DNA of 64,000 nt from assembly GCA_009760885.1 (NCBI GenBank), contig CM019719.1, positions 25,661,084-25,725,083 on the forward strand. Reading direction: 5' to 3'. Under the pieces are notes generated by a model. The model made no database searches and had not been told where the DNA came from. It saw only the letters and a program-made list of their open reading frames with translations. Every line of letters starts with the position of its first letter. Position 1 is the stretch's first letter. Origin of the DNA: Achatina immaculata. Taxonomy: Eukaryota > Mollusca > Gastropoda > Stylommatophora > Achatinidae. The translations under genes were made by a program, and so were the position numbers. Below, one piece after another: positions 23,388-35,725 of this stretch.

Positions 23388-23810
23388 AGTTATTTGCATG
23401 TCCCTTGCGGAACTATGCCTCCCTAACAGATCTCCTGTAGGCCTCTCGGTTGTGAGCAAGATGCCCTGCTGCTGATGCATCCATTTGCAGATTATCAATG
23501 ATGTCTTGCAGCCATCTTCACTTTGGTCTTCCTCTCTTTCTTTTTTCCATTATGTACCCTTCCAAGACAGTCTTCTCTAAATTATCGTGGTGTTTAATGT
23601 GTCCAAAATATTTAAGCTTTCTCTGTTTAATTCTCCTTACTAGCCAGCCTTCTTCAATATTAAGTTTTTGTACTATGGATATATGTGTTCTTTTTTGTGT
23701 CCATGATATTTGAAGAACTCTTCTGTAGCATTTACATTCAAAGGCATTTATGTGTTTCTCAGCTGTTTTGTTAAGTGTCCAGGTCTCACTGGCATATGTT
23801 GCGGTGGGAT
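23388..23810 (-). mobile_element. RTE-like LINE fragment, C-terminal part
   Basis: The minus strand encodes TWTLNKTAEKHINAFECKCY, RRVLQISWTQKRT and KRKRGRPK, closely matching the end of the LINE at 32,468-34,754. The 5' part is missing and the 3' end carries stops. It lies in the last SORBS intron. Confidence 0.9.
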
Positions 23811-24004
23811 AATAAATTAATAAATAACCTAAATATATTTTTTTTCCTGTATGTAATTGATAACATTTATTCATGAAATGAAATTGTCAAATAAAACTTT
23901 GACATAATTAACACCACAAGAAACATTTGACTGGGTGTGAAAATGCTAACCTCAATTTGTAGCACAAGTGCTACTTCGATATTCCCTTGTCTTTGTCTTT
24001 TCAG

Positions 24005-24590
24005 AGTTGAACACACACAAACCTCATATCCAGGTCCTGGCACTGAGCAGCGCCCTCTCTACTGGACCACCTCGGTGAATTATCTCATCTTCCGTCCTGC
24101 ATTGTCTGTCAAGTTTTTGAACTATGCTGCATTGTTTAACATTTGTTATTTGTACAGGATGTGGTTGAACAACTGACAGCACAACAAGATCTGTGTTCCT
24201 GTGATTACACACAGCCAGCGTTTATAATCTGCTTGTTTAGTTTTGACTGATCTAGCTACTCTATGAGTACGTGTGTACAGAATGAGATTTATGTGATGAT
24301 TATGATGGCTTCTTATAGTTTAGCAGTTACACTGAAGTGTTATGTTGTGGTCTGATGTGATTTATAATCTGCATAGCATATGAAGATATACTGTCTGCAA
24401 AATCTTCATCAGGTTGGAGCTAAGACAGAGCGAAGTTTAAAATTACACAGTTTTGTATAGAAAACTAGATATATGCATAAAGCCACTATAATGAGACAGG
24501 AAAGCTACAAATGTATGATCTGTTAATTAATATCTATCTCTTTTTTTTAAATAATCTGATGATAAGAATAAATTTTATGTAAATCATAAA
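24005..24590 (+). other. SORBS1: Probable SORBS terminal exon: stop codon and 3' UTR
   Basis: A good acceptor (ttgtctttgtcttttcag) ends at 24,004. Joined in phase 1 to the SH3-3 exon, its first two bases make TAG, so the protein would end NYVQKY, as expected for a SORBS C terminus. A second AG two bases later (24,006) would instead open a 57-residue tail with a hydrophobic end; no family member I know has this, so I prefer the stop. An AATAAA lies at 24,567-24,572, and the 3' UTR could run further. The exact end is a guess. Confidence 0.5.
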
Positions 24591-24848
24591 AATCTGTTTT
24601 ATTTCACAAGATTTCTAAATTTAGAAATATGGCCAGCGTTTTTGACCTGGGAGTTTGGAATTAAAGAAGCATCTTTATCTCAAATCCTTCAATCTTCCTC
24701 TTCGGCAGAATTTGGTTACCAATTCTTCTGTGCATGTAACTTAAGCTTGTTTGTTCTAGTTATTATTCACATCTTGAAGCTCACACAGCTTAAATTCTTC
24801 TAAAATTAGTATGTGTGACTGCTGATTCATGTGAGATTCAGTCTAAGC

Positions 24849-25126
24849 CAGTGGTTGTCAGTGTCCCATGTCCTTCTCCCTTTTCAACCCAGGCTGTCTC
24901 CTTTTCCTCCCCTATAATTTAAATCATCATCCAGAAGAGATTTTCACTATTATACATTTTTTTGATATGGTAAAATTTCTCCTTTTAGACTTACAGTTCT
25001 TCCTTATATACTTAAACCCCCCCCCACCCCCCAAAAACATGAAATTCCTCCCCTTAAACATGAAATTCCTCCCACATGAAATTCCTCCCCAGGAGAGCCA
25101 CCTGCCTCCTTGTTTGAGAATCCCTG
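24849..25126. mobile_element. hAT-type non-autonomous element (MITE) with 8-bp target duplication
   Basis: The left end is cagtggttgtcag and the right end, reversed, is cagggattctcaaac: the CAGNGNTTCTCAA terminal repeat common to hAT-superfamily elements. The flanking 8-mers are gtctaagc (24,841-24,848) and gtctaaac (25,127-25,134), seven of eight identical, as hAT insertion predicts. The interior has no transposase frame. It contains a small internal repeat of catgaaattcctccc. Confidence 0.8.
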
Positions 25127-25134
25127 GTCTAAAC

Positions 25135-28100
25135 TGTCTCCTGACAATCATGAGACATGGTTACATAATTTTACATCTTATTAGTCGTTTATAACAAGAG
25201 CAAGTTAGTTGATAACATGATTAATGAGTGTTATATCACATAGTAAAGAAGGTCTATTCACTGCCACTGAGGCATATAAGGGATACAGCATTAGAAGGTG
25301 TACTTTCCTTGGGCTGTCAGCACACCAGACAGCTGTGTGATCACAGTGAGTCGCTCTTTTTAATAAAAGAGAAAGTAAAACCAAGACTTATTATCACAGG
25401 CTTGTTAAGAATGTGAGCAGCAGTGCTTGATGTTCTGTTGTTGGTCAGAGTTCAATTCTTTCAAATTGTTCAAAATTGTTGCTCGATGATCATTTTTTAC
25501 ACATTGTTTTAGAGCAAATGTACAAGGTTTTTTTTTTTGTATCCGCCCTGTACTGAACAAAATATGAACTGCTTTATATATAGTGCCTGCAGCAAATATG
25601 TGATAGGATATTGTTTAGCGCTGGACAAATTCTGCATGTAAGAGTTTTAAAGTGAGGTGAAATATAGCATAATTTATAGTGTTCTTGTATCAGTAGGAGA
25701 GACATGTGGTCAACATTTGTTTACTTTATGAGTAAAAGACTTGTTTTAAACATGGTCAACATTTCTTTACCATATGAATACAAGACCTGTTTTAAATGTT
25801 GTCATCATTGTTTACCATATGAGTATTTGTTTTAAATGTGGTCAACATTTGTTTGTTATATGAATAGAAGAAATGGACAAGGAGAAGTGAATGATTTTGT
25901 ACAGCTAAACTTTTTTTTTTATGTGCTTCTGTGTTGAATGTGCACAATATACAAGCTTAATAATAGGTTTACTGTGAGAATAGTGAATCTCATCATGGCA
26001 GAAGTGATCATTGTATTCTGATATTATCACTTTATAACCTACACATGGTATCATAATTATCACCTTCATCATCATCATGCAAGGCATTTAGGGAAATACT
26101 ATCATATTTGAAAAATGCAGAGAACAATGGGATTTTGTACTGGCTTTCATAATTTTTTTTTTGTGTGTTTCTTGAACAAATTTCTCATTAACCTGCATCA
26201 TAAAGAATGATTACTTGATTTGTGTACTTCATTGTGCAGGTATTTGATTAATCTTTAACATAGTTCTTATCAATTGCTGCAGTGACATGTGGATGAAGGA
26301 TGATTAAAATATGAGTGTAATTACTCAAGTTTTTCAGCTTTTACCTTTAGCGACTGTTTAAACAGCTTTCAGAGCTGTTACAGTCAAAACAGAGAGTGAG
26401 AAACAGCTTCCTTTTTTTGTTGGCTTTGTTTAAAAACTTGCATATTTAAAGAAATATGGGTTTGAGAGAGAGCATGCATCAAATAACACAGAAGTCAGTT
26501 TTGTAAGTTTGTTCAAAGATTTCATAAAACTAGAACATAATTTAGAGAATGAGTTTTTTATTGATTCATGAAACTGTACCTGCTAATTTTAAAAACTGAT
26601 ACGTTGAATTAATGAAGTGTTTCAAGTTTTTGTGCATCATTTGCCACTGTATTCTGTTGGCAGTCTCATCTGTGCTAACACAACCTGGCACTCTCATCAG
26701 TGCTAACACAACCACTTGTGCCCTGTCGTGTATTTTATGTGAAAGCTGTTAATCTATGCATAATACGACTCATTTGCTTTCATCAGAGCTGTCAGACTGC
26801 CTTTGCTGACTGGATGGAGTATGATGTGCCTTTATACTGCTGAGTCTGTCTGATTTTTCTGTAGTGAAATTCACTTTTCTTTGTATGCAGTTTTCAGTGA
26901 CCTGTGATTTGGTCAGAACTTCTGTTGTTCGTGTCCCCCCCCCCCCCCCCAAAGATTTTGTCAGCAATAATGAAATTGATTTCTAAACTTTGCTTGGTTA
27001 TAATTAACATCATCTTGTGTTCTCTGTGAATTGTTGAAGCTTGGAGATGTAATGAAAGAGACTTCAGGCTTTGCAAGTTGATGAAATATTTAGTGGTGTT
27101 TCTGTGCTCAAGTTTTAGGTTATCATCAATTAGCATAAGATGGAGAGAGCGCTAGTTATTTATTAAGCAAACATAAATGCCAATGGCCAGGTCAGTACTG
27201 AAGCTCTGCTGTATGTTTGTTACCGAATATGTATGTTACAAAGTAAATATAGTTTCACAAGTTTTTCTTTTTTTTTTTTTAAGTACATGTTAATACATAC
27301 CTTTATTTGTTAAGCTAATACTGATATAAAGCTGATATGTTTTAAAGAAGCAGTAATCTGTGTGTATGGAAAGTTGACACTGAGATAAAGCCGGTATTTT
27401 TTTTTTATATCTAGCTTGTTCATCTTATTTTCTGTATAAAAAGAATATTTACAGTTAATATTTATTGGTGTCTTAATAACATTTTCAGCAGTTTTGTATC
27501 ACAAAAAAATGTAATAAAGGGCTGATGAGTACAGGTGTTTTGTAGTTAAAAAAAAAAAAAAGAAAATGTTCTTTCATAACAAGACAGTATATTTAGTTTG
27601 CACTATAACCGGTTTCTCACGTTCCGATGTGAAAGTAATATGAGGAAATCAGTCTATTTTTCACTCCATCTGTTGATGTTGTTGCGCGTGCGTGATGTAC
27701 AGATATATGTACATGACAATTATTATTTCCTATACATCAGGGAGGGGCAGATCTGTGGACAGCTTTTAGTCTTCTTGCAACTCTTTAACAGGAATTAACA
27801 ACATTGATTCACATCTCAAATAAGAGCTTATTTTGTCCATGGTTGTTACATTTGTTTATATAGTTCTTTTTTTTTTTCTTTTTTAATTTACAAATTCAAA
27901 GTTGAGGCGTATTTATTTGAATTTGAGGCGTATTTATGAAGACAAATCTTCATTTCAGTTTTGGGTGCACACAGACATTTTACATGAATGCTAAACTGGG
28001 TTGTGAATGATTTCTTAAAATCTTTTGTTTATATTTTACAGCAACTGATTTGTTTTTAAATGCTAAAAGTTCAAACTTCTGATCTTTTATTCTTGAGTGT

Positions 28101-30700
28101 TTAACCATTTTGCTACTACAATCTGTGTGGGCATGATGGCATCTCAGAGTAACAAAAATGAATCTGTGATGACACAGTGAATGTTTGCTAGGCTAATACG
28201 AGACAAATAAAACAAAAACCTACAAATGTTTTAACTCAGACATACTTCTAGCCATATAACAGTTTATAAAATATATTTTTAAATAGAATAACTGCAGTTA
28301 TTATATGGTTTTGTTCTGTAGTTAAGAGTTTATAATTTAACACTGCTGCAAATGTTAAAAATGGGCACTGCATTATTTCCCATTGAAATATAGCAGCTGT
28401 GCTGATTGATTACAAAAATCTTTGTGTGTCTTGTGTGCTGACCTGCAGAATATGAGTTAACATGTCCTTAGCACTGCAGACACAAAATACAAGGCATTTT
28501 GATATGTCAGAAGAGAACAGTAGTAGAATGACAAATCTGTAGCAGTGAAAGGGTTAATAAAATCTCTGTGAGCTGCAATTTGATGTTTTATTTTAGAGTT
28601 GTCCTTTCTTGTCAACATATTTATATATTTATTATACACATATATGCAACAAATTTTCCTCATAATAAATAATATATGTGTTGTGAAAGCAAATTACGTC
28701 ATACAGCGTTCAGTAATGCTATTAATATATTCCAGTAATAAATACATAGAGTCATAATGGTGCTAGTGCATTTTTTAACAATTTTGTAATCTTTCCTATT
28801 TGTACATGGAAGTCTACCACATAACATTATCATTTCTGAATCTGTGACAGTGTAAATAAACCATTTCTATCATATTTGACACTTCTTCCATATCACCACC
28901 AAGCTCAGCTGCCTGTAGGTAGGTAAGCCTTTTCTTTCTTTAGACAAGGAGACACTGTATCTCTGTGTTGACAGAACTTATATATATCCTGGTTTTTTTT
29001 TTTTTTTGTTCTTTTGAGTTTGCTTTGTTTTGTAGGATTTATCATTGCAGCAACAGGGTTTTTTTTTTCTGTCTGTCACAATGAGTTGCATCTGAGTTAC
29101 AATATTGCATGTCAGTGTTCAGTTGTAAACCATTTTATTTTTTCAGTTCTTGTGCCATTTTTTTTTTTATAAACTGTAAAGCTGATTTTGTATCTTTGGT
29201 TTTACTTTATTGTAACTGTCTGTATCTTATACCACAGTTATATACCTTATCCCAGTCAACAGTTATCTCCTGCAGTGCAACTTTGTCAGTAGGACAGTTT
29301 GGAATTTTTTTTTTTTTTTTGTAATGGAGACAAACTGGCAACTTTCCTATTTCCTTCTTTAGCAAAAAACAAAAAAAAAACAGTATGTACAATACAGATA
29401 TGAGCTATAAACCACACCAGCCACCCAGCTTAAATATTCATATATAAAGACTGCCTAATTATTTTTTTGCCTAGATCCTGCTGCTAATTCCACACTATAA
29501 GTATTTTTTTTTTGCCTGTTTCAATCAGAATTTGTTCTCAGTAAAATGTTATCTGTATGGCCAGCATGTTACAACTGGAAGCATTTCTTTTTATCATTAA
29601 ATGGGGGAAACATGGAAATGTAAACATCAGAAAACATTTTCAGTGTTGAAAAGTTTGTACGTCTGAAATAACTTAAAACAATAAACAAAGACACATTCTG
29701 TGCTTATGTTTCATGGTCCAGCTGGTGACTAATGGCCATGAAAAAATAATTATGCTACACCAACATCTTGTGTACAGAAATGTCCCCCACATTATAAGCA
29801 AGGAATCAAAAACAAAAGAAAAGTTATAGTATAACAAAGTAATCCATGGAGCTGGTTTGTTATGCTTTGGTACAAAATTTGGTAGCTTCTTTTTCCCATG
29901 CAGTTTCCTGGCTGTTTAAACATTGTGGCAATGAGGAGATATGAAAAAAATCAGATGAAATGAATTTTTTTTCCTATAAACCTTAATTCCTCAGTCTGTT
30001 CAATATTATGTTGTTTGGCATGTGTTTGGTATCATAGTGTTACTGAAAATAAAGAATTATAGGAACACATGAGTGTGTTCTTTTAGTATGGATGACAAAT
30101 CTGATCAAGTGATATGTTTCATTCAGGTTTATACAAATGTCATCTTAAGTAAAGATCAAATTTATATGAAAAGTTTGTCATTATGAAGTGTCTACAGTTT
30201 AGTTAGTATAAGTCACTGGAATGTCACTTGATTGCATAGAAATATAAATTAATTATATTTCAACATGACAGTTTTTAAAGTTTCATCAGATGGGAAGATG
30301 GTATGTATGAGTCTGCCCTTCCAGTCCCTGAAATTTGTACAGTATATGCAGATGTTGAAATACAAATCAAAATTCTGTGTCTGGCTGTAGTTGTTGCCCC
30401 TTTCCTGGCCATGTGGCTTCAGGGACAGTACTTTAAGTTATATTATTAGTGTTTTCTATGAATGTTGTCTTGGTTACAGCTACACTGTTATTTATCACAC
30501 AGTGGGTGTAGCAGTATAGAGATGCCCAGTTCTACAAAAACTGGCTGCCTGCTCCCATTTAAAGAGAGCAAACAAAAACAGTTGCCCATAATAGGACGGA
30601 TAATTTCCTCTTCTTGCCTTCTAAATTTGAAATTTGTCTACATTTAGCAACAAATAAAAGTGTTGGTTAGATATTCTTATCACAACCACTTTGTTCCTTT
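25135..30700. other. AT-rich stretch without recognised genes
   Basis: Homopolymer T runs, scattered short frames and several AATAAA motifs (for instance 28,855-28,860). It may be long 3' UTR of the SORBS gene or intergenic DNA; the sequence alone does not decide. No RNA gene was recognised. Confidence 0.5.
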
Positions 30701-30717
30701 TCTTTCAAACTTTTGTT

Positions 30718-31212
30718 TAGTTTTATGTGATAACTTTTCTTGTCTTGTATGTGATTTACTGGCAGTTTTATGTGATAACTTTTGTCTTGTATGTGATTTA
30801 CTGGCAGTTTTATGTGTGATAACTTGTCTTGTACATGTCTTACTGGCAGTTTTATGTGATAACTTTTGTCTTGTATGTGATTTACTGGCAGTTTTATGTG
30901 TGATAACTTGTCTTGTACATGTCTTACTGGCAGTTTTATGTGATAACTTTTGTCTTGTATGTGATTTACTGGCAGTTTTATGTGTGATAACTTGTCTTGT
31001 ACATGTCTTACTGGCAGTTTTATGTGATAACTTTTGTCTTGTATGTGATTTACTGGCAGTTTTATGTGATAACTTGTCTTGTACATGTCTTACTGGCAGT
31101 TTTATGTGATAACTTTTCTTGTCTTGTACATGACTTACTGCCAGTTTTATGTGATGACTTACAGGAAGTTTTATGTGATAACTTTTCTCGTCTTGTATAT
31201 TAACTTACAGGC
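30718..31212. repeat. 42-bp minisatellite with 84-bp dimer structure, about 11 copies
   Basis: Two unit types alternate: one with gataacttttgtcttgtatg and one with gataacttgtcttgtacatg, both followed by a ttactggcagttttatgtg phrase. Length divisible by three gives accidental open frames on both strands. Confidence 0.93.
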
Positions 31213-31849
31213 AAGTTTAAACAAGTTTCTTTACCTCCCACTACACTAGCCTGAATGTTGTTGGTTAACTCAAGATGTTTTTTTTTTTCTGCCAGTGTTT
31301 CTGATGTCAATCAGTCTTTTTTTTATCAGCCCAAGTTTATTATTGTTGCCATCATCATCATCGCCTTTCACTCCCTTAAGAGCACCAGCCATGGATAGTG
31401 GCTCTCCAGTCATCCCTGTTCTTGGAATAATTCCCTGCTCCTTCTGTGCACATCCTTGTCGCTTAACATTTTCTACACTCAACCATGCACAGTTTTGCAC
31501 CTTTCAGAACGAACACGTTGTTTACATCACAACCAGTGTATTTTGTTTGTGCTCCTATCAACATAAAGGTGCTTGTGGCTCTGTGCTGTTCCAGAAGCTG
31601 AGATAAGCCATTTGCAATTTTTAACTTTTTCATTTTTTATTGTTTCTTTAACATCAAATTCATTTGAATTTGTACTTTGTCTCCTCTCTAACTCTTCATC
31701 CTGTTTGTTTTTGTTTGATAAAGGCTCACACCGAAACATCACAAAAGTGTAATCGTTAAATAATAAAGCTGTTCCTACTTTTTTCCTAGTTTATACATTT
31801 TGGTATCACAGCTTTACTACAGTGCTTTGTGTATAGTTGTATATCTATA

Positions 31850-32345
31850 CACGAATTATCCTGTTTTTGGTAAGCTTTTCAGCCTCATCAATGGATTTTA
31901 TGCCTACTAATTTGGCCTCTCTTAACAATATCCTCTTTACAGTTCCACATGCTCTTTTTCTTTGGCCCGCTGTGTTCCACTTGATAACTTGTTTGGGGAT
32001 TCTCAGGTTGTTTCTTCTCATAACATGACCGACATATGTCCATCTTTTTTTTCTGATCACCCTTTGAGACAGGTTGTTGTTTGCTCATCTGTCTTATCTC
32101 TGCATTGTTCTTGAATTTGTTTCTCTTTATACCAAATATTTTCCTTAGGCATTTGTTTTCAAAAGAGTCTAATTTCTTGTCTATTTCTTGTTTTCCAGCT
32201 TTTGCATGCATAAATGAAGGTGGATATCACATTTGAATTGAATAATCTTAACTTGGTTTTTGTGCTTATAACTTTTGAATTCCATATGTTCTCAAGATTC
32301 TTGAAGGTCAATGCTGCTTTTGCAATTCTAATTCTATCTTCCTTT
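31850..32345 (-). mobile_element. LINE fragment, second family, C-terminal part
   Basis: Minus-strand translation gives EIDKKLDSFENKCLRKIFGI, FKNNAEIRQMSKQQPVS and, in another frame, HVMRRNNLRIPKQ. The same landmarks occur at 37,807-38,450 and 58,490-59,125, so these are three copies of one 5'-truncated family. Frames are broken. Confidence 0.85.
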
Positions 32346-32467
32346 CTGGTGTCACCAGAAAAAAACCAAAAGCTATGAAGATAACAAAGTGCCTAAAGCA
32401 TAAACATAGCAGGAGTAGGACCTTTCAGTCTGATTCTGTAATTAGGGAAATAATTGTAAAGACTAAT

Positions 32468-34754
32468 CAGAACTTGGACATCACCTGACGGGAAAACCAG
32501 GAATCAAATAGATTACATTTTAATGCAGAGAAGGTGGTGGTCAAGCATAACATCAGCAAAAACTTTACCAAGTGCTTATTGTGACACGGACCATGAGTTA
32601 TTAATAGCAGACATGAAGATAAAGATAAAAAAGATAGTTATGGGATCAAGACCACTCCGCTTTGACCTTACAAATATACCAGAACAATACGGTATAGAAG
32701 TGAAGAACCGTTTCGAAATCCTGATGGCTGTACAGGAAGAGATGACACCAGATGAATTGGCTACGCAGGCCAAAGATATCTTAGTAACAACAGCTAAAGA
32801 CATGGTTCCAGTAAAGAAAACACAAAAGAATAGATGGATCACAGCAGGTACACTAGAACTGATAAAACAATGTAGAGAAATGAAGACACAATGGAGAGTG
32901 ACAAACAACAACAAAGATAAATATAAAACTTTAACAAAAGAAGTACGAAGAAACATAAGAAAAGACAAAAAACAATACATACAAGATTGTTGTGAAAGAA
33001 TAGAAGAACATCAGAGGTGTGGAAGAGATAGTGAAATGTTTAAAGAAATGAAGACATTGACGAGAAATGTCACACCTAAGCTAAATGTAATTTGTGATGA
33101 GATGGGGAATACCCTGACAGAGACAGAGGAAATTCTGGAAAGATGGAAGGAATATTGCAAAAGAATGTATGAAACAACCGACTGTGGAAGCAGAAATCAA
33201 CAGTGTGAATTATTATTGGAGGAGAAAGAACCCAAGCCGACAATGGAAGAAGTTTTATGGGCAATAAAGAGTCTGAAAAATGGTAAATCACCAGGATGTG
33301 ATGAGATAACCGCTGAATTTATTAAAGCAGGAGGAAAGGAGTGTGCAACAATCTATCATGCACTATGTAAAAAGATATGGCATTCAGGTATTTGGCCAAA
33401 AGAATGGAAAAGAACTGTATTCATACCACTGCCAAAAAAGGGTAACCTGAAATTATGCACCAACTACAGAACTGTTGCCCTGATTAGTCATGCCAGTAAA
33501 ATTCTGTTAAAAATCATAATGGGTAGACTTCGAAAGAAAATAGAAGAAGAAGTCAATATGGTCCAAGCTGGCTTCAGGCAAGGAAGAGGATCAAGAGATC
33601 ATATATGCAATCTAAGATTAATAATAGAGAAATGCAGGGAGTTTAATGTGAATCTATATTTATCCTTTATAGACTACTCAAAGGCATTTGATTGTGTACA
33701 ACACCAGAAACTTTGGGAAATAATGGAAAAAATGGGATTTCCAACACATTTGATACAATTAACATCACGGCTGTATTTAGACCAACAAGCAGCAGTAAGA
33801 ATAAATGGTGAAACAACAACTTGGTTTGACATAAAACAAGGGGTCCGTCAGGGGTGCATATTGTCACCCTACTTATTTAACTTGTATACTGAAAATATAA
33901 TGAGGAATGTTAGAGAAGATGTATACAAAGAATATTACGATGCCATAACAGTTGGAGGTTATGAAATACCAGAGATTAGATATGCTGATGACACAGTATT
34001 GCTGTCCACAACACAAGAAGGAATGGAAAAACTAATTATGTCAGTCCGCAAGAACAGCGAAGAGCAGAACCTCTATCTTAATGCAAAGAAAACTAAAGTG
34101 ATGACAACTGACAAAACAAACAAGGCAAATGAAATATGTATCAGTGAGGAAAAACTGGAAGAAGTGGAGAGTTTTGAATATCTTGGATCACTACTAACTA
34201 ATAATGGAGATACAATGCGGGAAATTAAAAGGAGGACATCTATTGCTCTTCAGAAAGTAAAACAAATAAAGAATCTGTGGAGAGGAGCAAACAGAACCAC
34301 AAAAATAAGATTTTTAAGGGCATGCATCTTTCCCATCGCAACATATGCCTGTGAGACCTGGACACTTAACAAAACAGCTGAGAAGCACATAAATGCCTTT
34401 GAATGTAAATGCTATAGAAGAGTTCTCCAAATATCGTGGACACAAAAAAGAACAAATATATCTATAATACAAGAGCTTAATATTGAAGAAGGCTGGCTAG
34501 TAAAGAGGATTAAAGAGAGAAAACTTAAATATTTTGGCCACATTAAACGTCATGATAATTTAGAGAAGGCCATATTGGAAGGATACATAATGGGAAAAAG
34601 AAAAAGAGGCAGACCGAAACGAAGATGGCTGCAAGACATCGTTGATGATCTGGAAATGGATGCAGCAGCAGCAGGCCATCTTGCTCACAACCGAGAGGCC
34701 TACAGGAGTGCTGTTTGGGAGGCAAAGTTCCGCAAGGGACATGCAAAAGAATGA
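32468..34754 (+). mobile_element. RTE-like non-LTR retrotransposon, 5'-truncated, with intact reverse transcriptase
   Basis: An uninterrupted 743-codon frame (32,523-34,754) encodes endonuclease tail plus reverse transcriptase. The frame can be followed back to about 32,468, giving WTSPDGKTRNQIDYI and then CDTDHELL, the C-terminal end of an AP-type endonuclease; the rest of that domain is missing. Reverse-transcriptase blocks follow in order: GKSPGCDEITAEFI, PLPKKGNLKLCTNYRTVALI, QAGFRQGRGSRDH, the motif-A region FIDYSKAFDC, GVRQGCILSP, and the catalytic YADDTVLL at about residue 487. The C-terminal region has FEYLGSLLTNNGD, YACETWTL, KYFGHIKRHD and RKRGRPKRRW. RTE clade is inferred from this C-terminal pattern. 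With only a partial endonuclease it could not mobilise itself. Confidence 0.9.
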
Positions 34755-34954
34755 ATGAATCAGAACTTCAGAAAGCAAACAGAAATGAATTTGCTATACA
34801 TTTTATTGTGATCCTCATTCTGTGATCTCTAAACAAACTTAAACTTCATAAATGTTCTACAACAGTTCTCCTTTATAAATCTGAAATAAAAGTAATAAAA
34901 AAAAAGAAATAGAAAGCATCCTTTGTTTTCTAAAGAGCATAACTAAGAATACTG

Positions 34955-35020
34955 GAGGCCTACAGGAGAGCTGCTAGGGAGGCAAAGTTCCACAAGGGAC
35001 ATGTGAATGACTGAAAGTAA
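34955..35020 (+). mobile_element. Second copy of the RTE-like LINE 3' end
   Basis: Two hundred bases after the LINE, the string ggcctacaggagagctgc followed by gaggcaaagttccacaaggg repeats the last 60 bases of its coding region with substitutions. A separate, severely truncated insertion or a local duplication. Confidence 0.7.
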
Positions 35021-35057
35021 GAAAACTGAAGAAATTAAGTTCAACTAAAGTGTAGAA

Positions 35058-35285
35058 TTGGTCAGCGTAAACTAAGAATATTGGAGAAGAGGACAGTGTA
35101 AAATAAGAACACTTGAGAACTGGACAGTGTAAAATAAGAATATTGGATAACTAGACAGTGTAAAATAAGAATATTGAAGAAGTGGACGGTGTAAAATAAG
35201 AATACTGGATAACTAGACAGTGTAAAATAAGAATACTGAAGAAGTGGACAGTGTAAAATAAGAATGCTGGAGAACTGGACAGTAA
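35058..35285. repeat. 31-bp minisatellite, 7-8 copies
   Basis: The core acagtgtaaaataagaatac recurs with alternating gaagaagtgg and gataactaga connectors. Confidence 0.9.
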
Positions 35286-35289
35286 ATTC

Positions 35290-35687
35290 TGTAGCATTTG
35301 ACAATATACAAAATGCCAATAAGAAAAAATCTTATTTCCCAATGTTCATAATCCTTCACTTTTTTTAACATAAACTTGTTTTCCTGAAAACTGCACAAAC
35401 ATTAAAGACTAAAGGAAATCATGAACCAAAACACTCTGAAAACCACTGTTAAAGGTATGGCTTTTGTTACAAAAGAAATATACAGGAAATATAAATATCT
35501 ATCAGTTGACAGAGACATATTATTTTCATTAAGAAAATCTCTGGTTAAATGTACATAGGGCTTGTATTACAACCTTTTAGTAATAAAATTTCTGGTTACA
35601 TGTAAGTGAAAGTCATTTAGATAAGTGAAAGTCATTTAGAAACAATATTTCAGAATTAAATTTCTGGTTAAATGTAGCTGAGGTTTT

Positions 35688-35725
<38 letters not shown>

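Noticed and set aside
24849..25194. A proline-rich frame of about 108 codons
   Set aside because: It spans a MITE with terminal repeats and target duplication.
30660..31109. Cys/Leu-rich frame of 149 codons resembling a membrane protein
   Set aside because: It is the 42-bp minisatellite read in frame.
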